The notes beneath the pieces were generated by a model. It was given only the letters and a program-made list of their open reading frames with translations. It did not search any database and was not told the origin of the DNA. Source: Chloroflexota bacterium (lineage in GTDB: Bacteria; Chloroflexota; Anaerolineae; Anaerolineales; Villigracilaceae). Taken from it: DNA of 19,215 nucleotides. Where the stretch lies: the NCBI GenBank assembly GCA_021812905.1, contig JAKAMM010000005.1, positions 1 through 19,215 of the forward strand, given 5' to 3'. Shown piece by piece: positions 6,277-14,613 of the stretch (position 1 is the first letter of the stretch; each line of letters starts with the position of its first letter). The position numbers were made by a program, and so were the translations under genes.

Positions 6277-7128
6277 CTAGCCTGAAAGTCCGGGGAAACC
6301 GCTCCAGGTGTGGGTGAGATTGAAGCGGAAGAGATCGATGCTCAAGATCATGATAAGCGCCATGGTCAAACCAGCCAGCGCAGGCAGCCATAGCTGGCGA
6401 ACGTGGTCGAAGGCGTTTTCCTGCCGCATGAGCATGACCCACACGATGCTAAAGACCATTGTCAATAGCGCCAGTACACCCAGAGTGCTGACAATCGCGA
6501 CGGGGTAAAGGACAAAAGGGTTTCCCGTCAGGGCACCGAAATCTATCAGAAGCACGATACCAACCAAAAGTCCAAATTGAGGCCAGCTCAACGCAGGCCT
6601 TTCGTCAGGTGTGCGCCAGATGCTTTGGTTATACAATGGGTACAGAACGCTGGCCATGGCGATTCCCATACCGCTTCCAGTGAAGAGTCTCATCGTATTG
6701 TCGGTTACGTATAGATTTGGAATTTTATCGAACACACCCGGATATGTGCTCTTCATCAAAGCCAGGTAGGAATTGGAACCATCCACTGCAAAGGAAAGGA
6801 AGAAGATGATCAACACGGCCAGGATGCCGCGATTGGGAAGTTTGTTCTTCCTGCGGCTGACGAATATCTGGAAGATCAGCGCGATGGCCGCGGCATTGAA
6901 CTCGCCCGTGCAACGCGCGCACAAGGGCAGTTGCAGACTGCCGATGTGCAGGGAATGTGAATCGAGACGATGACAGACAGCATAGCCGACCGCGTCCAGC
7001 TTGCCCATCAGGCCGGGAGGCGCGATATAGATCCATCCGGCCAGGGCGAAAAGGGCACCCATGGGAACCAGCCATTTGATCAATGTATGAAATGGGGTGG
7101 ATTGCTTTTCTTTAACCATGCACATCAT
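6277..7128 (-). CDS. DUF2085 family integral membrane protein
   Basis: About 283 residues with roughly seven hydrophobic spans. The diagnostic part is VCHRLDSHSLHIGSLQLPLCARCTGEF: the CHR motif followed by LPLCARCTG, three cysteines that could bind a metal or form a redox centre. Other DUF2085 proteins share this motif; their function is not established. After it come repeated membrane helices and a Thr/Gly-rich segment TGSGMGIAMASVLYPLY. The frame extends upstream to a TTG at 7155, but ATGs at 7128, 7125 and 7119 are more likely; none has an obvious ribosome site, so the exact start is uncertain. It is divergent from pfkA, with about 85 bp between the starts, and is followed 9 bp later by the DUF4126 gene. 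Confidence 0.78.
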   Translation of the reverse strand: MMCMVKEKQSTPFHTLIKWLVPMGALFALAGWIYIAPPGLMGKLDAVGYAVCHRLDSHSLHIGSLQLPLCARCTGEFNAAAIALIFQIFVSRRKNKLPNRGILAVLIIFFLSFAVDGSNSYLALMKSTYPGVFDKIPNLYVTDNTMRLFTGSGMGIAMASVLYPLYNQSIWRTPDERPALSWPQFGLLVGIVLLIDFGALTGNPFVLYPVAIVSTLGVLALLTMVFSIVWVMLMRQENAFDHVRQLWLPALAGLTMALIMILSIDLFRFNLTHTWSGFPGLSG

Positions 7129-7214
7129 TATATGGGCATTGTTTGGGAAAAGCAAGAAAGTAATCGTTTGGGGTAAGATTAAAGAGATAGCCCATAAGTA
7201 AGGAGGTATCGAGA

Positions 7215-8297
7215 ATGGATCGCATTGGAATCCTGACCGGCGGCGGGGACGCGCCAGGCTTGAATGCCGTCATCCGTGCCGCAGTGAAAACTGCGATCCT
7301 TGAATATGGATGTGAAGTATTTGGGATTCGCGATGGATATGATGGATTCTTGGACGAGAAAGGCATTATCCCATTGCGCTTGCAGGATGTGAGCGGGATC
7401 TTATCGCGCGGCGGGACCATTCTAGGAGCCGCCAACCGCGGTAATCCTTATGCTCGCAAAATAGTGCGAGACGGCAAGGAAGTCACCATTGACGTATCAG
7501 ATGAAATTGTAAAAGGCATCCAACGCCTGAAGATGGATGCCCTCCTTGTGGTGGGCGGCGACGGGACTCTGCGGATCGCTCATGAGTTTTATTTAAAAGG
7601 TGTGCCGGTTATCGGCGTCCCTAAAACAATTGATAACGATATTGGCGGCACGGATGTGACTTTTGGATTCGATACCGCGCTCAACATCGCCACGGAGGCC
7701 ATTGACCGTCTGCATACCACGGCTGAAGCTCATCATCGCGTTATGGTCCTGGAATTGATGGGTCGCGAGGCTGGCTTCATCGCTTTGCATGCCGGGGTGG
7801 CAGGCGGGGCGGATGTGATCTTGATTCCTGAAATCCCATTTAAATTTGAATCGGTCATTGCAAAAATCCGTCAGCGTGTGGAGCGCGGCAGCCTGTTCAG
7901 TATTCTCGCAGTTTCAGAGGGAGCAAAACCATTAGGCGGAACACAAATATTTTCGCGTGGTGGTAATGAAATCTATGTGCCGCGGCTGGGTGGTGTCAGC
8001 CAGATAGTGGGAAAGTATGTTGAGAAACAAGGCTTCGAAACTCGCGTCACGGTCCTTGGACATCTCCAGCGCGGCGGAACACCGACCGCCTTTGACCGTT
8101 GGCTTGCTACGCGTTATGGCGCCGCTGCCGTCAGGTTGGCTGTAAACGGTGGGTTTGATCGCATGGTGGCCTTGCGGGCAGAGCAGATCACAGACGTTGG
8201 TCTTCAAGAAGCGCTGGCCGTTCCGCGGCGGGTGAAGCCAAATGAGGATGGAGTCATTACCGCCCGCGGAATGGGAATTTCGTTTGGAGATGAATAA
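7215..8297 (+). CDS. pfkA: 6-phosphofructokinase
   Basis: A 360-residue phosphofructokinase that phosphorylates fructose 6-phosphate to the 1,6-bisphosphate in glycolysis. Motifs: GGGDAPGLNAVIR (9-21) for nucleotide binding, GGDGTL (114-119), PKTIDNDIGGTD (136-147) with the catalytic Asp region, and MGREAGF (182-188). The Gly after GGD together with Lys in PKTIDND is the combination found in ATP-using members of the mixed-specificity clade; PPi-dependent enzymes usually have Asp at the first position. ATP is therefore the predicted donor, by inference. A strong AAGGAGGT ribosome site precedes ATG 7215. Only 5 bp separate its stop from hypA and no terminator is visible, so it probably heads the hyp operon. 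Confidence 0.95.
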   Translation: MDRIGILTGGGDAPGLNAVIRAAVKTAILEYGCEVFGIRDGYDGFLDEKGIIPLRLQDVSGILSRGGTILGAANRGNPYARKIVRDGKEVTIDVSDEIVKGIQRLKMDALLVVGGDGTLRIAHEFYLKGVPVIGVPKTIDNDIGGTDVTFGFDTALNIATEAIDRLHTTAEAHHRVMVLELMGREAGFIALHAGVAGGADVILIPEIPFKFESVIAKIRQRVERGSLFSILAVSEGAKPLGGTQIFSRGGNEIYVPRLGGVSQIVGKYVEKQGFETRVTVLGHLQRGGTPTAFDRWLATRYGAAAVRLAVNGGFDRMVALRAEQITDVGLQEALAVPRRVKPNEDGVITARGMGISFGDE

Positions 8298-8302
8298 TTT
8301 GC

Positions 8303-8644
8303 ATGCATGAGCTGCCCGTCACCCAATCCATCTTGAAGATCGCCCTCGACCATGCGGAAAAGGCCAACGCCAAACGCATCACCGACCTGCATATCGTGAT
8401 GGGCGAGCTTTCGAGCATGGTGGATGATTCGATCCAGTTTTATTGGGAGATCATTGCCAAGGACACCATCGCCCAGAATGCCACACTGCATTTCCGCCGC
8501 GTGCCCGCCGAATTGCAGTGCATGACCTGTTTCACAAAATACAATCCGAGGAACGGGGAACTCGTTTGCCCGCAATGTGGGGGAGTTGGCGCCAAGATCA
8601 TTGCAGGCGAGGAGTTCTCGCTGGAAGCGATTGATGTAGAATAA
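8303..8644 (+). CDS. hypA: Hydrogenase maturation nickel metallochaperone HypA
   Basis: A 113-residue protein starting with the nickel-binding MHE motif (His2) that is typical of HypA/HybF. Zinc-site cysteines are CMTC (73-76) and CPQC (89-92). It passes nickel with HypB to the large subunit of [NiFe] hydrogenase in the cytoplasm. The start gives exactly the M-H-E N-terminus required for function; a GGAG lies 13 bases upstream within the pfkA end. Length is normal. It is followed 30 bp later by hypB. Confidence 0.96.
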   Translation: MHELPVTQSILKIALDHAEKANAKRITDLHIVMGELSSMVDDSIQFYWEIIAKDTIAQNATLHFRRVPAELQCMTCFTKYNPRNGELVCPQCGGVGAKIIAGEEFSLEAIDVE

Positions 8645-8674
8645 ATTTTTACGGTTGTCAGAATTGGAGCCGAT

Positions 8675-9331
8675 ATGACCCAACGTGTCGCTGTTGTCGA
8701 AAATATTTTAAACGCCAATGATCGCCTGGCCGATGAGAACCGTGCCCGCATCGAATCTGCGGGCGTCTTCTCCATCAATATCATGGCCTCGCCTGGCGCG
8801 GGCAAGACATCGCTCATCGAGCAGACCCTGCCGCGTCTCAAAGGAAAACTGCGCGTTGCGACCATTGATGGCGATATTGCCACCACGATTGACTCAGATC
8901 GCGCTGCCGCGGCAGGCGCACAGGCTGCCATTCAGATCAACACCGGCGGCGACTGTCACCTCGATGCAGTCATGCTGCGCGGCGCGCTCGAACAGCTCGA
9001 CCTTAGCCAGTTCGACTTGCTCATTGTTGAAAATGTCGGCAATTTGGTTTGTCCGGCTAGTTTCAAACTCGGCACGCACAAATCCGTGCTGGTGGCCTCC
9101 GTGCCAGAAGGCGACGACAAGCCTTATAAGTATCCCGGTATGTATCGCGGCGTGGATGCGCTGGTCATCAACAAAATCGACCTGCTGCCCTATGTCCCCT
9201 TCAAAATGAATTACTTCGAGCATGGTGTGCAGGCGCTCAATCCCGGCGTCACCACCTTCCCGCTTTCCTGCCGCACAGGCGAAGGCCTCGACGCCTGGGT
9301 GGACTGGCTCATTCAAAATTCCACAAAATAA
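8675..9331 (+). CDS. hypB: Hydrogenase maturation GTPase HypB
   Basis: A 218-residue GTPase that drives nickel insertion. The P-loop SPGAGKTS is at 39-46, the switch/metal site GGDCHLD at 91-97 (Cys94 and His95 are the usual G-domain metal ligands), ENVGNLVCP at 119-127 and the guanine-specificity NKIDL at 166-170. The N-terminus lacks both the CxxCGC high-affinity nickel site and any histidine-rich stretch, so nickel storage is not expected here and delivery probably depends on HypA. A GGAG ribosome site is present just upstream of ATG 8675. The gene ends one base before hypF. Confidence 0.96.
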   Translation: MTQRVAVVENILNANDRLADENRARIESAGVFSINIMASPGAGKTSLIEQTLPRLKGKLRVATIDGDIATTIDSDRAAAAGAQAAIQINTGGDCHLDAVMLRGALEQLDLSQFDLLIVENVGNLVCPASFKLGTHKSVLVASVPEGDDKPYKYPGMYRGVDALVINKIDLLPYVPFKMNYFEHGVQALNPGVTTFPLSCRTGEGLDAWVDWLIQNSTK

Positions 9332-9332
9332 A

Positions 9333-11744
9333 ATGCAAGGTTTGCAGGTTCATATCACGGGCATCGTGCAAGGGGTTGGCTTCCGGCCCTTTGTTTATAA
9401 CCTTGCCACGCGCCTGAATCTCAAAGGCTGGGTTCGCAATACTTCTGCGGGTGTGGATATCGAAGTGGATGGCGAACAGGAAATTTTGGACACATTCGTC
9501 AAAACGTTACGCGACGAAGCTCCGCCGCTCTCCCGCATTGACGAATTGACCGCTTCCTTCCGCGCCGCCAACGGCTTCCGTTCATTTGAAATTGTCCACT
9601 CTGAATCAGTGGAGGGCGCCTTCCAGCCCATCTCGCCCGATGTTGCCATCTGTGATGATTGCCTGCGCGAACTCTTCAACCCGTCTGATCGCCGCTATCG
9701 TTATCCCTTCATCAACTGCACCAACTGCGGACCGCGCTTCACCATCATCAAGGATATTCCCTATGATCGACCAAAAACAACCATGGCAGGATTCGCGTTA
9801 TGTCCCGACTGCGAACGCGAATATACCGACCCAACGAATCGCAGATTCCACGCACAGCCAGTTGCCTGTCCGGCGTGTGGGCCGTCTGTTTGGTTGGAAA
9901 GTTGGAAAGTTGGAAAGTTGGAAAGTTCGAGCGATGGCGATACCGCTATTATAGAGACGCGGCGGCTTTTAACAAATGGGAAGATTGTTGCGATAAAAGG
10001 CCTGGGCGGATTTCACCTCGCCTGTGATGCGACCAATGCTCAATCTGTCATCGAACTTCGCAATCGCAAACTGCGCGTGGACAAACCTTTCGCATTGATG
10101 ATGTCTAATATTGAAATGGTCGAGAAGCATTGCTTTGTGAGCGACGCTGAACGCGAGTTGCTATCCTCCACGGCCAGACCGATTGTTCTATTGCGCCGCA
10201 AACCTGAGTCCAACATTGCCCGTGAGGTTGCGCCGAAACAGGATTGGCTCGGTGTGATGTTGCCGTACACACCGCTGCATTACCTGCTGTTGGACCCTAG
10301 ACCGTTGATTGTAGACGGTAACGAAATTGTCCACCGTTCACCGTCCACCGTCCTTGTCATGACCAGCGGTAATCTTAGCGAAGAACCCATCGCAACAGGC
10401 AATGACGAAGCCCGTGAAAGACTATCCAGGCTGGCTGACGCGTTTTTGATGCACAACCGCGATATTCATATTCGCTGTGACGATTCGGTGGCGAGGGTTT
10501 TTGCGGATTACGAATTACGCGCTACAAATGGTCTCGATACGGCGGCAGGTTTTGATATGCAAGATACGCTACTCAACCAACGCCGCCTACTCGACCACCG
10601 AAAAGTTATTTACCCAATTCGCCGTTCACGCGGATATTCTCCATTCCCTGTAAAACTACCTTTTGACGTTCCGCAAATTTTGGCGGCAGGTTCGGAATTA
10701 AAAAATACATTTTGCATCACCAATAAAAATTATGCTTTCCTGAGCCATCATATCGGCGACATGGAAAATTACGAAACGCTGCAATCCTTCGAGCAGGGCG
10801 TGGAACATTTCGAGAAATTATTCCGCGTCAAACCTGAAGCCATTGCGTATGACATGCATCCGAATTATCTGGCAACACGCTATGCAATGGAACGTGCCGA
10901 GCGTGAAAATATCCCGACCTTTGCAGTTCAACACCACCACGCGCACGTTGCGTCTTGCATGGCCGAGCATGGATTGACTGAATCTATAATCGGTGTGTCT
11001 TTCGATGGCACGGGCTACGGCGAAGATGGCGCGATCTGGGGCGGGGAATTTCTGGTCGCCGATTACAAAAATTATCAGCGCGCCGCGCATCTTGAATATT
11101 TCCCGTTGCCGGGCGGTGATGCGGCCATCAAGAAGCCGGCTCGCACGGCGCTGGCTTTGCTTTGGTCGCTTGGCATGGAATGGGATGAACGGCTTGAATC
11201 GGTAAAAGAATTTTGCGCAGATGATCGAACCATTTTGCGGACGCAGCTTGAGAAAAAGATCAATACACCGCAGACTTCCAGCATGGGCCGTCTGTTCGAC
11301 GCGGCTGCGGCGCTGGCGGGCGTGAGACAAAAAGTCAATTACGAGGGGCAGGCCGCCATCGAGTTCGAGGCGTTGGCGGATTCGGCCGAGATGGAGATGT
11401 ACCTGTTCGGACAGAATCAGGCCGAAGTCCAGGTAAGAGGCGTTGTAGAAGCGTTGGTCAAAGATGTGCTGGCAGGAGTTTCCATCCCGAAAATTTCGGC
11501 GCGCTTCCATAATGGTCTGGCAGAGTCGGTGCGGGAAACGGTCAAGAAAATCAGTGGGGAAACGGGGATTCGATCAGTCGTTTTGTCTGGCGGAGTCTGG
11601 CAGAATCTCACCTTATTAGGACGAACTTTGTCACTATTGAAGAATGATGATTTCAAAGTATATATACATCGAGAGGTGCCGACGAATGATGGCGGGCTCT
11701 CGTTGGGACAAGCCGCAATCGCGGCATCCAGATTGAGAGGTTGA
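9333..11744 (+). CDS. hypF: Carbamoyltransferase HypF, with repeat-derived insertions
   Basis: An 803-residue enzyme that makes the carbamoyl donor for the cyanide ligands of [NiFe] hydrogenase. Domains in order: acylphosphatase (VQGVGFRPF, 12-20), two zinc-finger blocks (Cys pairs CDDC/CTNC at 107-132 and CPDC/CPAC at 157-182), a YrdC-like domain (GKIVAIKGLGGFHLA; LVMTSGNLSEEPI) and a Kae1-like carbamoyltransferase domain (HHHAHVASCMAEH at 534-546, FDGTGYGEDGAIWGGEF, C-terminal LSGGVWQN). Start: ATG 9333, one base after the hypB stop; an earlier in-frame start would overlap hypB and lacks homology. The protein is longer than usual. Extra residues coincide with short DNA repeats at 9893-9924, 10330-10353 and 10507-10600, the largest being about 33 residues between DDSVAR and RRSRGY. 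All catalytic motifs are kept, so it is probably active. Confidence 0.95.
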   Translation: MQGLQVHITGIVQGVGFRPFVYNLATRLNLKGWVRNTSAGVDIEVDGEQEILDTFVKTLRDEAPPLSRIDELTASFRAANGFRSFEIVHSESVEGAFQPISPDVAICDDCLRELFNPSDRRYRYPFINCTNCGPRFTIIKDIPYDRPKTTMAGFALCPDCEREYTDPTNRRFHAQPVACPACGPSVWLESWKVGKLESSSDGDTAIIETRRLLTNGKIVAIKGLGGFHLACDATNAQSVIELRNRKLRVDKPFALMMSNIEMVEKHCFVSDAERELLSSTARPIVLLRRKPESNIAREVAPKQDWLGVMLPYTPLHYLLLDPRPLIVDGNEIVHRSPSTVLVMTSGNLSEEPIATGNDEARERLSRLADAFLMHNRDIHIRCDDSVARVFADYELRATNGLDTAAGFDMQDTLLNQRRLLDHRKVIYPIRRSRGYSPFPVKLPFDVPQILAAGSELKNTFCITNKNYAFLSHHIGDMENYETLQSFEQGVEHFEKLFRVKPEAIAYDMHPNYLATRYAMERAERENIPTFAVQHHHAHVASCMAEHGLTESIIGVSFDGTGYGEDGAIWGGEFLVADYKNYQRAAHLEYFPLPGGDAAIKKPARTALALLWSLGMEWDERLESVKEFCADDRTILRTQLEKKINTPQTSSMGRLFDAAAALAGVRQKVNYEGQAAIEFEALADSAEMEMYLFGQNQAEVQVRGVVEALVKDVLAGVSIPKISARFHNGLAESVRETVKKISGETGIRSVVLSGGVWQNLTLLGRTLSLLKNDDFKVYIHREVPTNDGGLSLGQAAIAASRLRG
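9893..9924 (+). repeat. Four tandem GTTGGAAA octamers inside hypF
   Basis: Four perfect copies of the 8-bp unit, encoding part of WLESWKVGKLESS between the second zinc finger and the YrdC-like domain. The unit length is not a multiple of three, so gain or loss of one copy would shift the frame. A degenerate version occurs in thiQ at 4664-4695. Confidence 0.85.
10330..10353 (+). repeat. 7-bp tandem repeat TCCACCG inside hypF
   Basis: Units TCCACCG, TTCACCG, TCCACCG and a partial TCC. They encode VHRSPSTV, part of about 15 extra residues placed just before the conserved LVMTSGN motif of the YrdC-like domain. Confidence 0.65.
10507..10600 (+). repeat. In-frame palindromic/tandem element within hypF
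   Basis: Begins with a duplicated heptamer ATTACGA/ATTACGC (10507-10520). From 10530 it shows an imperfect, nested inverted arrangement: ggtctcgatacggcggc against gccgcctactcgacc, enclosing a second gttttgatat / gctactcaaccaac pair. The stretch corresponds to the residues between DDSVAR and RRSRGY, where E. coli HypF has only about six residues. It is open in the hypF frame and adds about 33 residues. This resembles palindromic elements that insert in coding regions, such as those of Rickettsia; the family itself is not identified. Confidence 0.6.
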
Positions 11745-11745
11745 A

Positions 11746-12003
11746 ATGTGTTTAGGTGTACCTGGAAAAATCGTTGAGATCAATGAGAAGGCCGGGTTGA
11801 AGATAGCCAAAGTGGATTTCGGCGGAATCTTCCGTGAGGCTTGCCTCGATTATGTGCCCGAAGCGCAGGTGGGAGACTACTGCTTGATCCACGTGGGTTT
11901 TGCGATCAGCTTGTTGAGTGAATCGGAAGCAATGGAGACACTGGATTTGCTGAGGCAGATCGGCAGCGTTGAGGAAGATTTGGGGCCAAGGACAGCGCCA
12001 TGA
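11746..12003 (+). CDS. hypC: Hydrogenase maturation chaperone HypC
   Basis: An 85-residue protein starting MCLGVPGKI. The N-terminal Met is removed in the family so that Cys2 can bind the Fe(CN)2CO precursor. It partners HypD during iron-centre assembly and then carries the unit to the hydrogenase large subunit. The start lies one base after the hypF stop and has a GAGAGG ribosome site inside the hypF end. Its stop overlaps the hypD start (ATGA). Confidence 0.96.
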   Translation: MCLGVPGKIVEINEKAGLKIAKVDFGGIFREACLDYVPEAQVGDYCLIHVGFAISLLSESEAMETLDLLRQIGSVEEDLGPRTAP

Positions 12004-13108
12004 AGTACGTCAGCGAGTATCGTAATGCGGTGCTGGTGAAGGGCGTGATCGAAGAGATCCGCCGCGCCGTGACGCGTCCGTGGACGATGATGGAAATCTG
12101 CGGCGGGCAGACGCACGCCATCGTTCGGCACGGGATCGATCAGCTGCTCCCGCCTGAGATCGAGCTGGTGCACGGGCCGGGCTGTCCCGTTTGTGTGACG
12201 CCGCTGGAACTGATCGACAAGGCGCTGGCAATTGCATCCCGCCCGGATGTGATCTTCTGCTCGTACGGCGACATGCTGCGCGTGCCCGGTTCACATCACG
12301 ACTTATTCTCGGTCAAGGCTCAAGGCGGGGATGTGCGCGTGGTCTATTCGCCGCTGGATGCAGTTGCTCTCGCAGAGAAAAACCCAGACAAGCAGGTGGT
12401 TTTCTTTGCGATTGGATTCGAGACGACTGCGCCGCCGAACGTGATGAGCGTGCTGCAGGCGCAGCGACTCGGCTTGAAGAACTTTTCCATTTTGGTTTCG
12501 CATGTGCGCGTGCCGCCTGCCATCAGCGCCATTTTGGATTCGCCGCATAATCGCGTGCAGGGATTTTTATTGGCGGGACATGTCAATGCGGTGATGGGTT
12601 ATCACGAATATCCGCCGCTGGCGGAGAAGTTCCAGACCCCGATGGTGGTGACAGGCTTTGAGCCGCTCGACATCGTGCAGGGAATTTTGAAGACGGTGCA
12701 ATTGCTCGAAGCAGGCCAGGTGGAAGTTGCAAACGCCTATCAGCGTGCTGTGACTTTTGAAGGGCTGAAACCTGCCCAGGCGGCGATCCACAAGGTCTTC
12801 ATGGAATGTGACCGCAAATGGCGCGGCATTGGAATGATTCCCATGAGTGGCTGGTGTTTGCGGCCCGAGTTTGATGACTTCAACGCCGAGAAGCGTTTCG
12901 ATGTGGGAACGATTCAGTCGGAAGAATCTCCGCTTTGTATCGCGGGACAGATCCTGCAGGGATTGAAAAAGCCATTCGATTGTCCTGCCTTTGGAAAGGA
13001 ATGCACAACTGAAAATCCGCTCGGTGCAACGATGGTCTCATCTGAGGGCGCGTGCGCGGCGTATTACCGGTACGGACGCGTTGAGTTGAAGGGTCAAAGT
13101 GTGACATC

Positions 13109-13112
<4 letters not shown>
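12000..13112 (+). CDS. hypD: Hydrogenase maturation iron-sulfur protein HypD
   Basis: A 370-residue scaffold on which the Fe(CN)2CO group is assembled, together with HypC and HypE. Conserved cysteines are visible: Cys34 in [10 protein letters not shown], Cys62 and Cys65 in HGPGCPVC, and a C-terminal group ([30 protein letters not shown]) that includes the ligands of the 4Fe-4S cluster. [10 protein letters not shown] is also typical. The start overlaps the hypC stop and the stop overlaps the hypE start, both as ATGA, so the three genes are translationally coupled. Length is normal. Confidence 0.97.
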
Positions 13113-14173
<1,061 letters not shown>

Positions 14174-14261
14174 TTCCGAACAAATGGAGATTGACGACGG
14201 AGTTGCTGCCTGGGAGAAGTACGCAGTGAAAAGAAAACAAAGATCCTCTAGAATTAAACCA

Positions 14262-14287
14262 GAGTGCCATCCGAAAGGATGGCACTC
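14262..14287 (-). terminator. 11-bp hairpin, probable terminator (possibly bidirectional)
   Basis: Perfect arms gagtgccatcc (14262-14272) and ggatggcactc (14277-14287). On the minus strand the loop is TTTC and the tail is T-rich (tggtttaattc). The same CC-TTTC-GG loop occurs in the sense direction of the terminator at 16199-16227, which favours the minus-strand reading. On the plus strand it is a GAAA tetraloop without a T run, 88 bp after the hypE stop. Confidence 0.65.
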
Positions 14288-14332
14288 GTGGGCGCTGTGG
14301 CTTCCCGAAGGTGCAGGTGAACTTCCTGCCTG

Positions 14333-14389
14333 TTACTTGAGGAGGGATGCCACAGCGCTGGGTTTGATACTACTATCCATGTTAGACAT
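14333..14389 (-). CDS. Putative 18-residue peptide
   Basis: The ORF reads MSNMDSSIKPSAVASLLK. It is preceded by AAAGGAGG (14401-14394), five bases before the ATG, a near-perfect match to the 16S rRNA 3' end and one of the strongest ribosome sites in this window. It lies inside a transcript with its own promoter and terminator-like hairpin. It has no membrane span and no cysteine. It is not recognised. It could be a functional microprotein, a peptide-type precursor, or a leader whose translation controls the downstream stem. No modifying enzyme is adjacent. Real translation is inferred from the ribosome site alone. Confidence 0.5.
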   Translation of the reverse strand: MSNMDSSIKPSAVASLLK

Positions 14390-14448
14390 CACCTCCTCCT
14401 TTCATTAGGATGGCTTTGAGTTGTTGATCCGCCCTGAACAATACCGAG

Positions 14449-14477
14449 AGTATCACATAGCTTGAATTGGATGTCAA
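14449..14477 (-). promoter_or_regulatory. Minus-strand promoter of the small transcript
   Basis: A perfect -35 TTGACA (14477-14472), a 17-bp spacer and GATACT (14454-14449) preceded by TGt, giving an extended -10. It points away from the DUF4173 gene and towards the 18-codon ORF. Confidence 0.65.
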
Positions 14478-14478
14478 T

Positions 14479-14498
14479 AGGCGTATTTAGGCGTATTT
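14479..14498. promoter_or_regulatory. Two perfect 10-bp direct repeats abutting the -35 box
   Basis: AGGCGTATTT occurs twice without a gap (14479-14488 and 14489-14498), one base from the -35 box of the minus-strand promoter. The 10-bp period is one DNA turn, so a dimeric activator could bind both on the same face, as OmpR/PhoB-type regulators do. It could equally act on the plus-strand gene starting at 14614. Confidence 0.5.
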
Positions 14499-14613
14499 AT
14501 CTGCCATTAATTTGCAATGCCACTGTTTGAACACGAAAAAACATGATAGCCTTTGAGAGACTCCGAAAGCGCCACTCTGCTATCCTGCGGGAAATTTGTT
14601 GAGGAGATGATCG

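Larger units (their letters stand above)
14252..14442 (-). ncRNA. Candidate small transcript with 18-codon ORF and two strong hairpins
   Basis: Predicted from sequence signals only. On the minus strand a good promoter (14449-14477) would start a transcript near 14442. It carries the ribosome site and ORF at 14333-14389, a long stem with perfect 10-bp arms gcgctgtggc/gccacagcgc (14349-14358 with 14292-14301), an inner hairpin gcagg/cctgc, and a terminal 11-bp hairpin (14262-14287) followed by tggtttaattc. The 5' arm of the long stem lies in codons 11-14 of the ORF, so ribosomes on the ORF would open it. No known RNA family was recognised. The rest of this 440-bp region, 14174-14251 and 14499-14613, shows nothing clear apart from the ribosome site of the next gene. 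Confidence 0.5.

Noticed and set aside
5707..6285. A 192-codon open frame on the plus strand
   Set aside because: Antisense to the DUF4126 gene, rich in His/Asp/Arg as expected from reversed hydrophobic codons, with no homology seen.
7129..7155. TTG at 7155 as the start of the DUF2085 gene
   Set aside because: No ribosome site, and ATG codons follow closely downstream.
9222..9332. Extension of hypF to an upstream ATG at 9222
   Set aside because: The added 37 residues are an out-of-frame reading of hypB; the acylphosphatase domain begins right after ATG 9333.
9893..9924. CRISPR-like array
   Set aside because: The units are contiguous octamers without spacers and lie in a coding gene.
10818..11510. 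A 230-codon open frame on the minus strand
   Set aside because: Lies wholly antisense to hypF, shows no recognisable domain and has no ribosome site; a shadow of the GC-biased coding strand.
14292..14358. Cobalamin or other known riboswitch, 4.5S or 6S RNA
   Set aside because: The conserved sequence blocks of these RNAs are absent on either strand; only generic stems are seen.
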